The translations under genes and the position numbers were made by a program. The notes under the pieces were generated by a model that was not told where the DNA came from, did not search any database, and worked only from the letters and a program-made list of their open reading frames with translations. A stretch of 64,000 bases of DNA, from the NCBI RefSeq assembly GCF_026314295.1, contig NZ_CP111108.1, positions 2,294,001 through 2,358,000 on the forward strand, given 5' to 3'. This stretch comes from Caproicibacterium sp. BJN0003. GTDB taxonomy: Bacteria; Bacillota; Clostridia; Oscillospirales; Acutalibacteraceae. This document shows, piece by piece, positions 26,632-37,482 of this stretch (position 1 is its first letter; every line of letters starts with the position of its first letter).

Positions 26632-27657
26632 ATGGAACTCAGCCCACGCAAGCAAAAAATTTTAACAGCGGTCATTGAACTTTATACTGAAACCGGTGAA
26701 CCGGTCGGAAGCAAAGTGCTGTGTGAGATGCTTGAGTTTCCGGTTTCCTCTGCCACTGTGCGCAACGAGATGAGTGAGCTTTCCGCAATGGGTCTTTTGG
26801 AACAGCCACACACTTCCGCCGGAAGGGTTCCCAGTGAATCCGGATATCGTTTTTATCTGGACTCTTTAATTGAACCGGAATCCACCACTCCGGATGAGCG
26901 GCATTTTATTGATGCTTTGCTTCTCCCCAGCGCCTATGACCCGGAAAAACTTTTGGACGGTGTTTCACGAGCACTTTCTGGAATGACCCGTTTAGCGGCA
27001 ATTTCCATTACCCCCAGCGGACGGGATGCAGTTGTTCGGGCAGTTCAGTTTGTTCAGACAAGCCGTCGCACCTCAATGGTCATTTTGATGACCAGCAACG
27101 GTACCATGCACACACGGGTTTTTCATTGTGAGTTTGATCTTTCCCCTGAAATTTTGCGGGTATTTTTTCGAGTTTTTAATGAAAAGCTTGTAAACATGCC
27201 AATTCGCAAAATTACGCCTGCTTTTATCCAATCTTTGGCGGCTTCCATGGGGAATGTCGGTATGCTGATGAGCAGTGCATTGATGGCATTGTTAGAAGTA
27301 GCCCGCGAAGCAATGGGAGCTGACGTTCGCATGGATGGAGAAACGAATCTGCTCTATTATCCCGAGGTTGGAGAAGGGGATCTTCGCCGAGTGATGGGAT
27401 TTTTAGCGCGGCAAGACGAAGTTTACCGCCTGCTGATTGAACCCGGTGACCGGGTTTTGATTGGAAAAGAGATCGGGGTTCCGGCACTTGACAGCATGGC
27501 GCTAATTATTTCCCACTATGCAATCAATGGAACGCCTGCCGGAGCAATCGCACTTTTAGGGCCCATGCGTATGAATTACAAGCGCCTTCTCGGGAGTCTT
27601 TCGTACCTTTCCGACAGTGTAGGACGAATGCTCACGGAATTAATGAAATTACAATGA
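26632..27657 (+). CDS. hrcA: Heat-inducible transcription repressor HrcA
   Basis: A 341-residue repressor. The N-terminal winged helix-turn-helix (residues 1-75) includes RKQKILTAVIELYTETGEPVGSKVL, SSATVRNEMSELSAMGLLEQPHTSAGRVPSE and SGYRFYLD. A GAF-like effector/dimer domain follows. It binds the CIRCE site 23 bases upstream of its own start. GTG at 26623 is in frame, but ATG 26632 has proper spacing from AAAAGAGGTG. Confidence 0.97.
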   Translation: MELSPRKQKILTAVIELYTETGEPVGSKVLCEMLEFPVSSATVRNEMSELSAMGLLEQPHTSAGRVPSESGYRFYLDSLIEPESTTPDERHFIDALLLPSAYDPEKLLDGVSRALSGMTRLAAISITPSGRDAVVRAVQFVQTSRRTSMVILMTSNGTMHTRVFHCEFDLSPEILRVFFRVFNEKLVNMPIRKITPAFIQSLAASMGNVGMLMSSALMALLEVAREAMGADVRMDGETNLLYYPEVGEGDLRRVMGFLARQDEVYRLLIEPGDRVLIGKEIGVPALDSMALIISHYAINGTPAGAIALLGPMRMNYKRLLGSLSYLSDSVGRMLTELMKLQ

Positions 27658-27688
27658 CTTTAGAGTCAAAAAGATAGGGGGCATCATC

Positions 27689-28270
27689 TTGAATAAAAAA
27701 GAAGACAACCAAGAGAAGCAAAAAGAGAAGCCACAGGAAGAAAAAGCTGAAAAAACTAAGGTGGAAGAAAAGGAACCTGCTGAGTCAAAGCCCGAAGAAA
27801 AAGTGGAAAATCCACAGGAGGATCCTGCAAAACTTTTGGAAAAAGCGCAGGCGGAGCTTAAAAAGCAAAAAGACATTCTGCTGCGCACGGCCGCAGAATA
27901 CGATAACTATCGTAAACGCACCGAACGCGAGAAAGCAACGGCTTATGCCGATGCAACTGCGGCGACGGTTTTGGAATTTCTTCCGGTAGCCGATAACCTG
28001 ACGCGAGCTCTCAGTCAGAAAGACTGTTCCATAGAAGACCTGCGCAAAGGGATTGAGATGGTTCAAAAGCAAATGGAATCCGCACTTAAAAAGCTTGGAG
28101 TTGAACCCATGGGCAAAAAAGGCGATCCATTTGATGCCGAATATCACAATGCCGTTTCTCACATTGAAAGTGACGATCTTGGAGAAAATGTCATTGCAGA
28201 AGTTTTTCAGCCCGGTTATAAACTGGGTGACCGTATTGTTCGTCACGCGATGGTTCAGGTTGCCAATTGA
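27689..28270 (+). CDS. grpE: Nucleotide exchange factor GrpE
   Basis: A 193-residue DnaK co-chaperone that speeds ADP release. The N-terminal 55 residues are strongly charged (Lys/Glu repeats). A coiled coil (about residues 55-105, RTAAEYDNYRKRTEREK) and the beta-wing domain (EYHNAVSHIE, VFQPGYKLGDRIVRHAMVQVA) follow. There is no ATG near the beginning; TTG at 27689 after an ATAGGGGG site is the only start that keeps the tail. A weak start may hold GrpE below DnaK levels. Confidence 0.95.
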   Translation: MNKKEDNQEKQKEKPQEEKAEKTKVEEKEPAESKPEEKVENPQEDPAKLLEKAQAELKKQKDILLRTAAEYDNYRKRTEREKATAYADATAATVLEFLPVADNLTRALSQKDCSIEDLRKGIEMVQKQMESALKKLGVEPMGKKGDPFDAEYHNAVSHIESDDLGENVIAEVFQPGYKLGDRIVRHAMVQVAN

Positions 28271-28326
28271 TTTTGGAAACCCTAGTTTTTCTTTTGTCCT
28301 TCCGCATGGATTTCATGCAGATTTAA

Positions 28327-30234
<1,908 letters not shown>

Positions 30235-30285
30235 TTTTGGAAGAGAAAGCACAGAACAATCGGATTCTCTGAAAAAATTTGTGTA

Positions 30286-30322
30286 ACGCGTAATCTGGCA
30301 GCTTCGGCTGCCTTTCGCGCGT
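30286..30322 (+). promoter_or_regulatory. Intercistronic hairpin with UUCG loop between dnaK and dnaJ
   Basis: GGCAGC-TTCG-GCTGCC (30297-30312) is a perfect six-pair stem with a stable UUCG tetraloop; outer ACGCG (30286-30290) can pair with CGCGT (30318-30322). No T-run follows, so it is not a terminator. It ends 5 bases before the dnaJ AGGAGTG site and may affect mRNA stability or dnaJ translation. Confidence 0.7.
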
Positions 30323-30343
30323 CCTATAGGAGTGATAGAACTA

Positions 30344-31480
30344 ATGGCAGAAAAACGCGATTATTATGAAGTCATGGGCGTGCCGAAGAACGCTTCTGAT
30401 GACGAAATTAAAAAAGCTTACCGAAAGCTTGCTAAAAAATATCACCCGGATCTTCACCCGGGAGACAAAGTAGCAGAAGAAAAATTCAAAGAGGTTAATG
30501 AAGCTTACGAAGTCCTTTCCAATCCGGAAAAGAAAGCACGGTATGATCAGTTTGGTCATGCCGGCGTTGATCCCAATTTTGGCGGAGGTCCCGGCGGAAG
30601 TCCATTTGATGCAGATATTGATCTCGGAGATATTTTCAATTCTTTCTTTGGCGGCGGATTCGGCGGTACTCGTCGTCAAAATCCGAATGCTGCACGGCGC
30701 GGCAGCGATGCAGAAACCAGCGTTTATATCAGTTTTCAGGAGGCTGCAAAAGGCTGCAAGCAAACGGTTTCCTATGAAAAAATTGACGTCTGTTCTTCCT
30801 GCGGCGGAAGTGGTGCCAAAAAAGGCACTTCGGCTAAAACCTGTCCTACCTGCGGAGGCACCGGTCAAATCCACGTCAGCCAGCGCACGCCGTTTGGTGT
30901 TATGCAGACTACCCGTACCTGTGATCACTGCGGCGGCACCGGTCGAGTAATCGACAGTCCGTGTCCTACCTGCAGCGGTACCGGTCATGTTCGCCAAAAA
31001 AAGACACTCGAAATCAGCATCCCGGCAGGAATCGCTGATCAGCAGGTACTCAATATTTCCGGACAGGGCAACGCTGGAACGCACGGAGGCCCCGCAGGAG
31101 ATCTTCATGTATTTGTTTCGGTAAGATCTCATCCGATTTTTGAACGCCGCGGATTTGATGTTTGGTGCGAAATGCCGATTACCTTTAGCCAAGCTGCGCT
31201 GGGCGCCGAAGTAGTTGTTCCTACAATCGACGGCAAAGTAAGCTACCAGGTACACGAGGGCACACAGCCCGGCGATATCTTTAAGCTGCGCGGAAAAGGC
31301 ATTCAAAAGCTCGGCAGCCGTGGACGCGGAGATCAATATGTCCGCGTTACGATCGAGGTTCCGAAGAATCTGACTGAAAAGCAAAAGGAACTGCTGCGAA
31401 ATTTTGATGACTCCGCCAACGATAAGAACTATCAAAACCGTAAGTCTTTTTTCGATAAGCTAAAGAATTTGTTTGATTAA
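30344..31480 (+). CDS. dnaJ: Chaperone protein DnaJ (Hsp40)
   Basis: A 378-residue type I J-protein. The J domain holds the HPD motif at residues 34-36. A Gly/Phe-rich linker (about 75-115) follows, then four zinc-binding repeats ([32 protein letters not shown]) and the C-terminal substrate-binding domains. It delivers clients to DnaK and stimulates its ATPase. ATG 30344 is preferred over the in-frame GTG at 30332 because the AGGAGTG site lies just upstream and the protein then starts [10 protein letters not shown]. Confidence 0.97.
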   Translation: MAEKRDYYEVMGVPKNASDDEIKKAYRKLAKKYHPDLHPGDKVAEEKFKEVNEAYEVLSNPEKKARYDQFGHAGVDPNFGGGPGGSPFDADIDLGDIFNSFFGGGFGGTRRQNPNAARRGSDAETSVYISFQEAAKGCKQTVSYEKIDVCSSCGGSGAKKGTSAKTCPTCGGTGQIHVSQRTPFGVMQTTRTCDHCGGTGRVIDSPCPTCSGTGHVRQKKTLEISIPAGIADQQVLNISGQGNAGTHGGPAGDLHVFVSVRSHPIFERRGFDVWCEMPITFSQAALGAEVVVPTIDGKVSYQVHEGTQPGDIFKLRGKGIQKLGSRGRGDQYVRVTIEVPKNLTEKQKELLRNFDDSANDKNYQNRKSFFDKLKNLFD

Positions 31481-31492
31481 AACACATCTTCT

Positions 31493-31534
31493 AATCGGGA
31501 CTGTATCTTAATAGGATAACAGTCCCGATTTTTT
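31493..31534 (+). terminator. Rho-independent terminator of the heat-shock operon
   Basis: Twelve-base-pair perfect stem (31493-31504 with 31519-31530) followed by a T-run, 13 bases after dnaJ. Confidence 0.93.
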
Positions 31535-31547
31535 ATTGTTCATAAAA

Positions 31548-31590
31548 AGAGAAGCACCCTATCTGCAAATTGCAGATAGGGTGCTTCTCT
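31548..31590 (-). terminator. Long perfect hairpin terminator of the creatininase operon
   Basis: About 20 base pairs with almost no loop: AGAGAAGCACCC at the outer end meets its complement around the centre at 31568-31570. On the minus strand TTTTT follows. It lies 46 bases beyond the creatininase-like gene stop. Confidence 0.85.
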
Positions 31591-31635
31591 ATATAAATAG
31601 GAGAATTGTAAGTAAATTAAAATGGTCTCAAAACG

Positions 31636-32397
31636 TTACCGATTAAAGTAATCAAAAAATTTTGCCAACTCTTCTGTAACTGCTTCGAAGAGCAGCCTTC
31701 CTTTTTCTGGTGATGCAAGATGTGGCTGCCCAATATGTCCCTCGGGATTCACCTCATTGAAATTCGCATATTTCTGATACTTTTTGTAGCCCAGAAGATC
31801 ACGTTGAAACCACGGGTCTCCGGGTACCGGATCACATTCATGAATTAATTCCTTATGAACAAGCTCTGGGTGAAGATACATCATAATTGAAGTTTCAAAT
31901 TCACCTGCATGGCCCATTCCGCCTAACTTTGACTCCCGAATCTCGCTGATTCTTGGGCCTGCTACATCCCAATAACGCAATTCTTTGAGAGCAAAAGAGG
32001 TTCCATGTTTTTCGCCCATCTCATTGATCACAGCAGAAAGATAAACTTGGTTTCCCCCATGCGAATTGACCAGATACATTCTCTGAAAGCCATTTTCCCG
32101 CACACATTCACAAATATCGCAGGCATAATTGACCAAATCCTTTTGGGGCATGGTGATATATCCCGGCGCAAAACGATGATGCGGTGAATATCCATAGCAA
32201 ACCTGCGGCAGAAGAATGATCGGCGTCTTTGCAAGCGCTGCTGCCTGTTCGGTAACTTCTTTTCCCAAAAAAGCATCCGTCCCTACCGGTAGATGATAAG
32301 AATGCTGTTCTGTAGATGCAAAATTGACTACCACTGCAGCTTTTTCACGATACTGCTCAAATTCCAGCTGACTTAACTCGTTCCAGTTAATCAGCAT
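31636..32397 (-). CDS. Creatininase-family amidohydrolase
   Basis: A 253-residue protein of the creatininase/creatinine amidohydrolase fold. Metal ligands are in place: STEQHSYHLPVGTD (Glu30, His32, Asp41), the VNSHGGN motif, and Glu in GHAGEFETS. Besides creatinine, the family opens cyclic amides and formamides in several pathways, so creatinine itself is not implied. It is the last gene of the leftward operon and overlaps the RidA gene by 7 bases, indicating tight coupling. Confidence 0.85.
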   Translation of the reverse strand: MLINWNELSQLEFEQYREKAAVVVNFASTEQHSYHLPVGTDAFLGKEVTEQAAALAKTPIILLPQVCYGYSPHHRFAPGYITMPQKDLVNYACDICECVRENGFQRMYLVNSHGGNQVYLSAVINEMGEKHGTSFALKELRYWDVAGPRISEIRESKLGGMGHAGEFETSIMMYLHPELVHKELIHECDPVPGDPWFQRDLLGYKKYQKYANFNEVNPEGHIGQPHLASPEKGRLLFEAVTEELAKFFDYFNR

Positions 32398-32882
32398 TCC
32401 GACTCCTTCTTTCCTGTTTTTTGCAATTCAAAAAGAACTTCAATCTCCGCGGACTGTCCATTTGGTAAAGCACTCACACCGATTGCGCTGCGCACCCCCT
32501 GATTCTCAGCTCCCAAAAGAGCAGAAAACAATTCGGAAGCTCCATCCGCAACTGCGCTTTGCTCATGAAATTCTCCTGCACTGGCAATAAAAACTGTCAT
32601 TTTAATAATTTTCGAAATACGATTTAGGTCTCCGATACATTCTTGTGCATTCGCCAAAATATTCAGCGCGCATTGCCGGGTCGCTTTTTTGCCCTCTTCC
32701 AAGGAAACATCTTTTCCCAGATGCCCCACAACCAAAGGTTTTCCATCTTTTGCGCAGCCAGTTCCAGAAGTATAAAGATAATTTTCTCCGAACACCGTCA
32801 TCATGTTATAACGTCCAATTGAAGAAGTATGTTTTGGGATTTTCAAAGAAAGTTCCTCTATTTTTTTATAAATATCACTCAA
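32391..32882 (-). CDS. RidA/YjgF-family protein
   Basis: A 163-residue member of the RidA (enamine/imine deaminase) family. The C-terminal GVRSAIGVSALPNGQSAEIEVLFEL block carries the conserved Arg of the trimer-interface site, and NILANAQECIGDLNRI matches the central helix. It is longer than archetypal RidA (about 130) and closer to the YjgF-like subgroups found inside catabolic operons, where they hydrolyse imine or aminoacrylate intermediates. This suggests that a reactive enamine arises in the pathway. Confidence 0.82.
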   Translation of the reverse strand: MSDIYKKIEELSLKIPKHTSSIGRYNMMTVFGENYLYTSGTGCAKDGKPLVVGHLGKDVSLEEGKKATRQCALNILANAQECIGDLNRISKIIKMTVFIASAGEFHEQSAVADGASELFSALLGAENQGVRSAIGVSALPNGQSAEIEVLFELQKTGKKESEC

Positions 32883-32907
32883 TATAATGCCCCCTTTTCA
32901 TCCGGGC

Positions 32908-33696
32908 TCAGTCGGCAAAGGCTGCAGCTGCACGAGTATAAAGCCGCAAGAAATTTCCGCTAAACCATTTTTCAAGTTTTTGAGGATCAATTCCGCTGAG
33001 AAGCACCGAACCCAAGCTGACCGCAGGATCATTCCATGGTCCGTCTGTTCCATAAAGGGCCTTATCAGGATTTAACTCCTGATCAACCATGGTCAATGCC
33101 CCATAACGCTTATTGACCGGGCTGCAAAGATCATAATACAGATTCGAATAACGATTGCAAAGTTCAATACATTTTCCGGTTCCAAGATCCATTGCGCCAT
33201 GACCGATAATCAGCGGTGCCTCCGGGTATTCTTTTGCGAGCTCTTCAAAAACACTCAGCCGATCTCCGCCAAAATAAGTATGGCTCAAAATTGGGATATG
33301 ATGTTCACTCGCATAGCGGAACATCTTTTCATAATTCTTCCCATCAAGCGGATAATCTCCGGAAAGTTCCGGATGAACCTTAAATCCAACGATTTCTTTA
33401 TGAGAAAAATACTCTGGCACTTCTTCATCAAACAGCTCCGGATAGTTCGGATTTACCATATACTGCCCCAGAAAACGACCCGGATGTCTGCGGCAAACGT
33501 CCAACGTATACTGATTTCCTCTGACAGGGTCGCCTGAAATTGCCATATTAGAAGAAAAGACGACGGTATCCACGCCCAAACGATCCATATTATCGAGCAT
33601 CTGATACTCGTTATTATAAGGAAGGTAAAAATTCCAGATTGGTCCCATATGTGCATGAGAATCAATCACGCGATATTTTTTGCTTGCTTCCATCAT
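32908..33696 (-). CDS. Amidohydrolase (Amidohydro_2 family), metal-ligand-complete
   Basis: A 262-residue TIM-barrel hydrolase. The full ligand set is visible: DSHAHMG (His14, His16), His139 in PILSHTYFGG, His166 in IIGHGAM, and Asp218 in YGTDGPW. Relatives hydrolyse lactones or decarboxylate (ACMSD, LigI types). Two adjacent ATGs (33696 and 33693) follow GGAGGG; the outer is taken. It overlaps the upstream paralogue-like gene by 4 bases. The substrate is not known. Confidence 0.82.
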   Translation of the reverse strand: MMEASKKYRVIDSHAHMGPIWNFYLPYNNEYQMLDNMDRLGVDTVVFSSNMAISGDPVRGNQYTLDVCRRHPGRFLGQYMVNPNYPELFDEEVPEYFSHKEIVGFKVHPELSGDYPLDGKNYEKMFRYASEHHIPILSHTYFGGDRLSVFEELAKEYPEAPLIIGHGAMDLGTGKCIELCNRYSNLYYDLCSPVNKRYGALTMVDQELNPDKALYGTDGPWNDPAVSLGSVLLSGIDPQKLEKWFSGNFLRLYTRAAAAFAD

Positions 33697-34523
33697 AAAT
33701 TCCCTCCTTTGATCGGCAGTCCCATGATTCTGCGAGCATTATCTCCTGCAATCAGTTTTTTCTCTTCAAATGACAGATTGGCAAACGTCACTTGACCGAC
33801 CATCGTTCCAATTGTGGAAACCGGGAATTTAGAACCAGCAATAAAGCGCTGTGCTCCAACCTGATTCACCATATATTCAAGCTCTCTGTGAACATCCAGC
33901 CCGGAAGTTTGCACATACAGGTTCTGACATTCCCGCAAAAGCTTGATTAAAGTCCATGCTGTACGCTGAAATCCATCTGCCAAAACAATATCCAATTTCG
34001 GAAAGTCTTTTGCGACTTCATAAAGTTTCGACCAATCCGGTTCATCACGGCGATTTGGAGAAAATTCAACGGTGATCGGAATATGCCGACGCTGAAATTC
34101 TTCAAAATAATCTCCATAGAACCACTTTGTAAACGCATAGCGCGTTGCTTTGGCCGGATTTCCTGTGGAAGACGGGAATAAGCGAACTGCTTTTATGCCC
34201 TCTTTTTCCATCTGATCCACATAGGCTTTCGGAGAACAGCCCATTGCCTCTTCACTGGGAACAACAACCCACGTTGGAATCATTTCCGGGCGATCGTCGC
34301 CGATTTCTTCCATTAAAAGATTGTTTCCATAATTCGCCTCATATGCTTTTGCAAGCACATGATACGGCGCCGACTGTGCAATGTGATTGCGGCGCAGCTC
34401 CTTTAAGAGTCGCTCTTTATCCACCCACACTCCGGTGAACGGAACCGGTGGGCGTCCAAAGCTGACTGCAAAGTCGAGAAATTCAAGTGCAGAAATTTTT
34501 TCGGTAAAATTTTGTTCTACCAT
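33693..34523 (-). CDS. Amidohydrolase-fold protein lacking the metal ligands
   Basis: A 276-residue protein that aligns by eye with its downstream neighbour but has lost each expected ligand. DSHAHMG becomes DFAVSFG (residues 17-23), the strand-5 His becomes Glu153 (ITVEFSPN), the strand-6 His becomes Asp183 (IVLADGF), and the strand-8 Asp becomes Lys232 (IAGSKFP). It is intact, with a good ribosome site (GAGGTGAGC), so it is not a decaying pseudogene. It may act as an inactive partner or scaffold for the active neighbour, or use metal-free chemistry. Confidence 0.75.
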   Translation of the reverse strand: MVEQNFTEKISALEFLDFAVSFGRPPVPFTGVWVDKERLLKELRRNHIAQSAPYHVLAKAYEANYGNNLLMEEIGDDRPEMIPTWVVVPSEEAMGCSPKAYVDQMEKEGIKAVRLFPSSTGNPAKATRYAFTKWFYGDYFEEFQRRHIPITVEFSPNRRDEPDWSKLYEVAKDFPKLDIVLADGFQRTAWTLIKLLRECQNLYVQTSGLDVHRELEYMVNQVGAQRFIAGSKFPVSTIGTMVGQVTFANLSFEEKKLIAGDNARRIMGLPIKGGNL

Positions 34524-34592
34524 TTCTGCTCACCTCTTTCTAATATTATAAAAGCATTTAAAGTGACCCATTTATTTTTTCAGGAACTGATT

Positions 34593-35711
34593 TTAGTCGG
34601 TCCTATATTTTTTAATCTTATCCCAGTCGAGGCTGACCCCCAGCCCCGGACGATCTACTGCCAGAGCATAACCATCCTCTACCGGTAAAGTCTCTTTGAT
34701 TACATCGTCTTCAAAATAGAGATTGCCGATTACGTCACTGGGATGATCAATTCTTGGAGCCGCAAGACCGAGCTGCAGCTCTGCGGCAGTCCCGATCCCA
34801 AATTCCGGCATACTTCCAATACAAAATCCTACTCCGGCGAGCTCGCAGAGATTTGCGATCTGCATAGAACGATAAAGTCCACCGGATTCGCTCACATAAA
34901 CATTGAAAATATCGCCTGCATTTGCCCGCACTGCATCGAGTGCATCTGCCGGCTCCCAAATACTCTCATCCAGCATGAGAGGAATCGGGAATTTTTCCCG
35001 AATTTTAGAAAGCCTTAAAAGTTCTCTAGGTGCAAAAGGCTGCTCAATCGAGAGGACTCCCAGATCTGCTAACTGATAAGCAACTTTAATCAGCGTTTTT
35101 TCATCACGCCATCCCATATTTGCATCCACACGAATTCCAAGCTTTGGCCCAAACTTTTCGCGAATTGCACGAACCGCTTTTACATCGTCTTCAAAATCAA
35201 TCCCAACTTTCACCTTCACCGTATGGAACCCAGCTTTTACATGCTGTTCCACTTGAGCAACGCGCTCTTCGACCGTACCCATCGCAACTGAATGAGAAAG
35301 AGGAATCCGCTCTCTGCGTTTGCCCCCAAGCAACTGATAAACCGGTAGTCCAGTGGATTTTCCGATTGCATCATACATGGCCATTTCGATGCCGGCTTTA
35401 AAGCAAAGTGCATTTTTACTCCAAGCGATTGCTTTATCCATTTTTGCGATAGCTTCGGTGATACTAAAAGCATCAAGTCCTAATACGGAATCAGAAAGCT
35501 TCTGCCCCATATCCCGCAAAAGGCCGCTTCCATAGGTATCCCAGATGGAAGAAACTTCACCAAGGCCACAAATTCCATTATCCGTATGCAGTAAAACAAT
35601 GACTGCATCTCCAAATGGGTTGTTTCCCAGCGCTGTTTTCCAAACTTTTCCACCCTTAGCACCGCGCTTTGGGATACGAATTGGTATGTACTCGATTTTT
35701 TCGATCTTCAT
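34593..35711 (-). CDS. Enolase-superfamily enzyme (muconate cycloisomerase/dipeptide epimerase-like)
   Basis: A 372-residue protein with the MLE-subgroup plan. The strand-2 lysines are Lys166/Lys168 (TVKVKVG); metal ligands are Asp196 (RVDAN), Glu223 (SIEQPF) and Asp248 (LMLDES). The strand-6 position that usually carries a second Lys (N-I-K-x-x-x-x-GG) reads FNVYVSESGG, so Tyr seems to replace it. Known subgroup reactions are cycloisomerisation, N-acylamino-acid racemisation, dipeptide epimerisation and dehydration; which applies is unclear. It is the second gene of the operon, after the transporter. Confidence 0.8.
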   Translation of the reverse strand: MKIEKIEYIPIRIPKRGAKGGKVWKTALGNNPFGDAVIVLLHTDNGICGLGEVSSIWDTYGSGLLRDMGQKLSDSVLGLDAFSITEAIAKMDKAIAWSKNALCFKAGIEMAMYDAIGKSTGLPVYQLLGGKRRERIPLSHSVAMGTVEERVAQVEQHVKAGFHTVKVKVGIDFEDDVKAVRAIREKFGPKLGIRVDANMGWRDEKTLIKVAYQLADLGVLSIEQPFAPRELLRLSKIREKFPIPLMLDESIWEPADALDAVRANAGDIFNVYVSESGGLYRSMQIANLCELAGVGFCIGSMPEFGIGTAAELQLGLAAPRIDHPSDVIGNLYFEDDVIKETLPVEDGYALAVDRPGLGVSLDWDKIKKYRTD

Positions 35712-35755
35712 TTGATTCCTTTCTTTCTCTTATAAATTGCTACGATGTTTTTGCT

Positions 35756-37315
35756 TTATAGATAAAGTCCGCCGCCAGGGCCCAGAGGCCATCCGGCCAG
35801 GAACCATATAGAGAACAAAACGACCCAAGTCAATAGGTATGATAATGTATATGGCATCAGCAAAGACATTAAGGTGCCCATGCCTGCTTTTTTGTCATAG
35901 GTTTTGACAAGTCCCAAAAGCATCGCGAAATAAGCCATAACCGGTGTGATTGCATTGGTAACAGAATCGCCCATGCGGTAAACCATTTGGGTCAATGCCG
36001 GACTATAGCCAAGCATCATAAACATCGGCACGAGGATCGGTGCCAAAAGGGAATATTTTGCGTTTGCACTTGGCACAAAGAGATTGATCAGCGCACAAAC
36101 AACAATCAGGATCAGCATCAAAGGCAGCCCGCTGAGTCCACTGTCGCGAATCGCAGCCGCACCATTTACAGCAAGGATTGATCCGAGGTTGCTTGTTGTA
36201 AACCACCCGGTAAATTGTCCTGCAAAGAAGCAGAGAACGACAAACGGAGCTACATCGCGGATTCCTTTTGCCATTGCTACCCCAAGTGCTTTTCCATCCG
36301 GAATTGTACCGGCAACTTTGCCGTAAACAATTCCCGGAATTCCAATCAGCAAAACCATTGTTGTTACAATCGAACCAAGCTGCATTTTCTGATTATTGAA
36401 AACATTGACGCCGTTTGCATCACATAGAAAACCATATGGTGGAATAACACCGATAATTAAAATAGCCAACATAACCAGAATTGAGATTCCACCGGCGCGC
36501 ATGCCTTTTTTCTGTTCCGGAGTCGTCTGATAACTGGAAAGATCGACCGCTTTAATATCACTATCCGAAAGATTCGGATCCCATTTGCCCATCCGGGGCT
36601 CCAAAACCTTTTCCGTTACAAACGTATTGACGACTGTTAATACAATACACGCAACCGCAATAAAATACCAGTTACAGGTTGGCAAAACCACCGCGTTTGG
36701 GTCAAGGATGGCTGCGGCAGCCTGAGAGGTCGCAGAAATTCTTGCATCGGAAATGCCAATCAGCAGATTTGCTGCTAACCCGCAGCCGGTCGCCGCATAA
36801 GCACAGCACATTCCTACAATTGGATTTCTGCCGACGGCTAAAAACAACATTGCTGCTAAAGGCGGCAGAATTACGAATCCGATATCAGACATAAAGTTTG
36901 AAGAAATCCCAAGAAAAATAATAATTGCAGTAAGCATTGTGCCGCTTACTTTCATCCCCATGCGAATAAACAAAGAATCCAAAAAACCAGATTTATCTGC
37001 AATACCGACTGCAATAAATAATGGCAGTGCAATCGCAAGCGGTGCGAAAGTAGACATGTTTTGATAGCAGTTACTGATCATATATTGAATCCCTGCCGGA
37101 CTCAGCAAATTAAAAACAGTAACCAGTTTTCCATCTGCCGGACTAATTGCACTCCACCCACAGATTGAACCAATCCATGAAATAACTGCTACAAGGACAA
37201 CCAGCCAAATAAACAGGATAACAGGATCCGGCAGTTTATTGCCGACTCTTTCTACTCCGTCCAAAAACTTTGAACGTTTTACCGACTTAGGCTGCTGTTC
37301 CCCTTCTTTTCCCAT
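35756..37315 (-). CDS. AbgT-family transporter
   Basis: A 519-residue protein with about 12-13 hydrophobic segments. The N-terminal FLDGVERVGNKLPDPVILF block is the AbgT family hallmark, and the C-terminal half has the NLFVPSANAKYSLLAPILVPMFMMLGYSPALTQMVYRMGDSVTNAITPVMAYF-type conserved region. AbgT imports p-aminobenzoyl-glutamate, and relatives export sulfonamides or carry other aromatic or peptide-like acids. It is the first gene of the operon, so it probably brings in the substrate of the enzymes downstream. GAAGGAGGA precedes the ATG. Confidence 0.9.
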   Translation of the reverse strand: MGKEGEQQPKSVKRSKFLDGVERVGNKLPDPVILFIWLVVLVAVISWIGSICGWSAISPADGKLVTVFNLLSPAGIQYMISNCYQNMSTFAPLAIALPLFIAVGIADKSGFLDSLFIRMGMKVSGTMLTAIIIFLGISSNFMSDIGFVILPPLAAMLFLAVGRNPIVGMCCAYAATGCGLAANLLIGISDARISATSQAAAAILDPNAVVLPTCNWYFIAVACIVLTVVNTFVTEKVLEPRMGKWDPNLSDSDIKAVDLSSYQTTPEQKKGMRAGGISILVMLAILIIGVIPPYGFLCDANGVNVFNNQKMQLGSIVTTMVLLIGIPGIVYGKVAGTIPDGKALGVAMAKGIRDVAPFVVLCFFAGQFTGWFTTSNLGSILAVNGAAAIRDSGLSGLPLMLILIVVCALINLFVPSANAKYSLLAPILVPMFMMLGYSPALTQMVYRMGDSVTNAITPVMAYFAMLLGLVKTYDKKAGMGTLMSLLMPYTLSYLLTWVVLFSIWFLAGWPLGPGGGLYL

Positions 37316-37482
37316 GAATAATTCCTCCTTCTAATTTTGGAATTGCTCCCCAAGATTCTCATACCCGCTAAATTTGATTGTCTCAATCCACCTTTCTTTA
37401 TTGTAAATTTCGATTGCAATCGGCTAAATTCTTACATAATGTTTTTCTTTCAAACTAATTGTAAGTTTTGTCTTCTGCCATT

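Noticed and set aside
31548-31590. Long palindrome as an insertion-sequence end or REP element
   Set aside because: It sits exactly between convergent genes, is followed by a T-run on the minus strand and has no second copy noticed nearby, so a terminator is the simpler reading.
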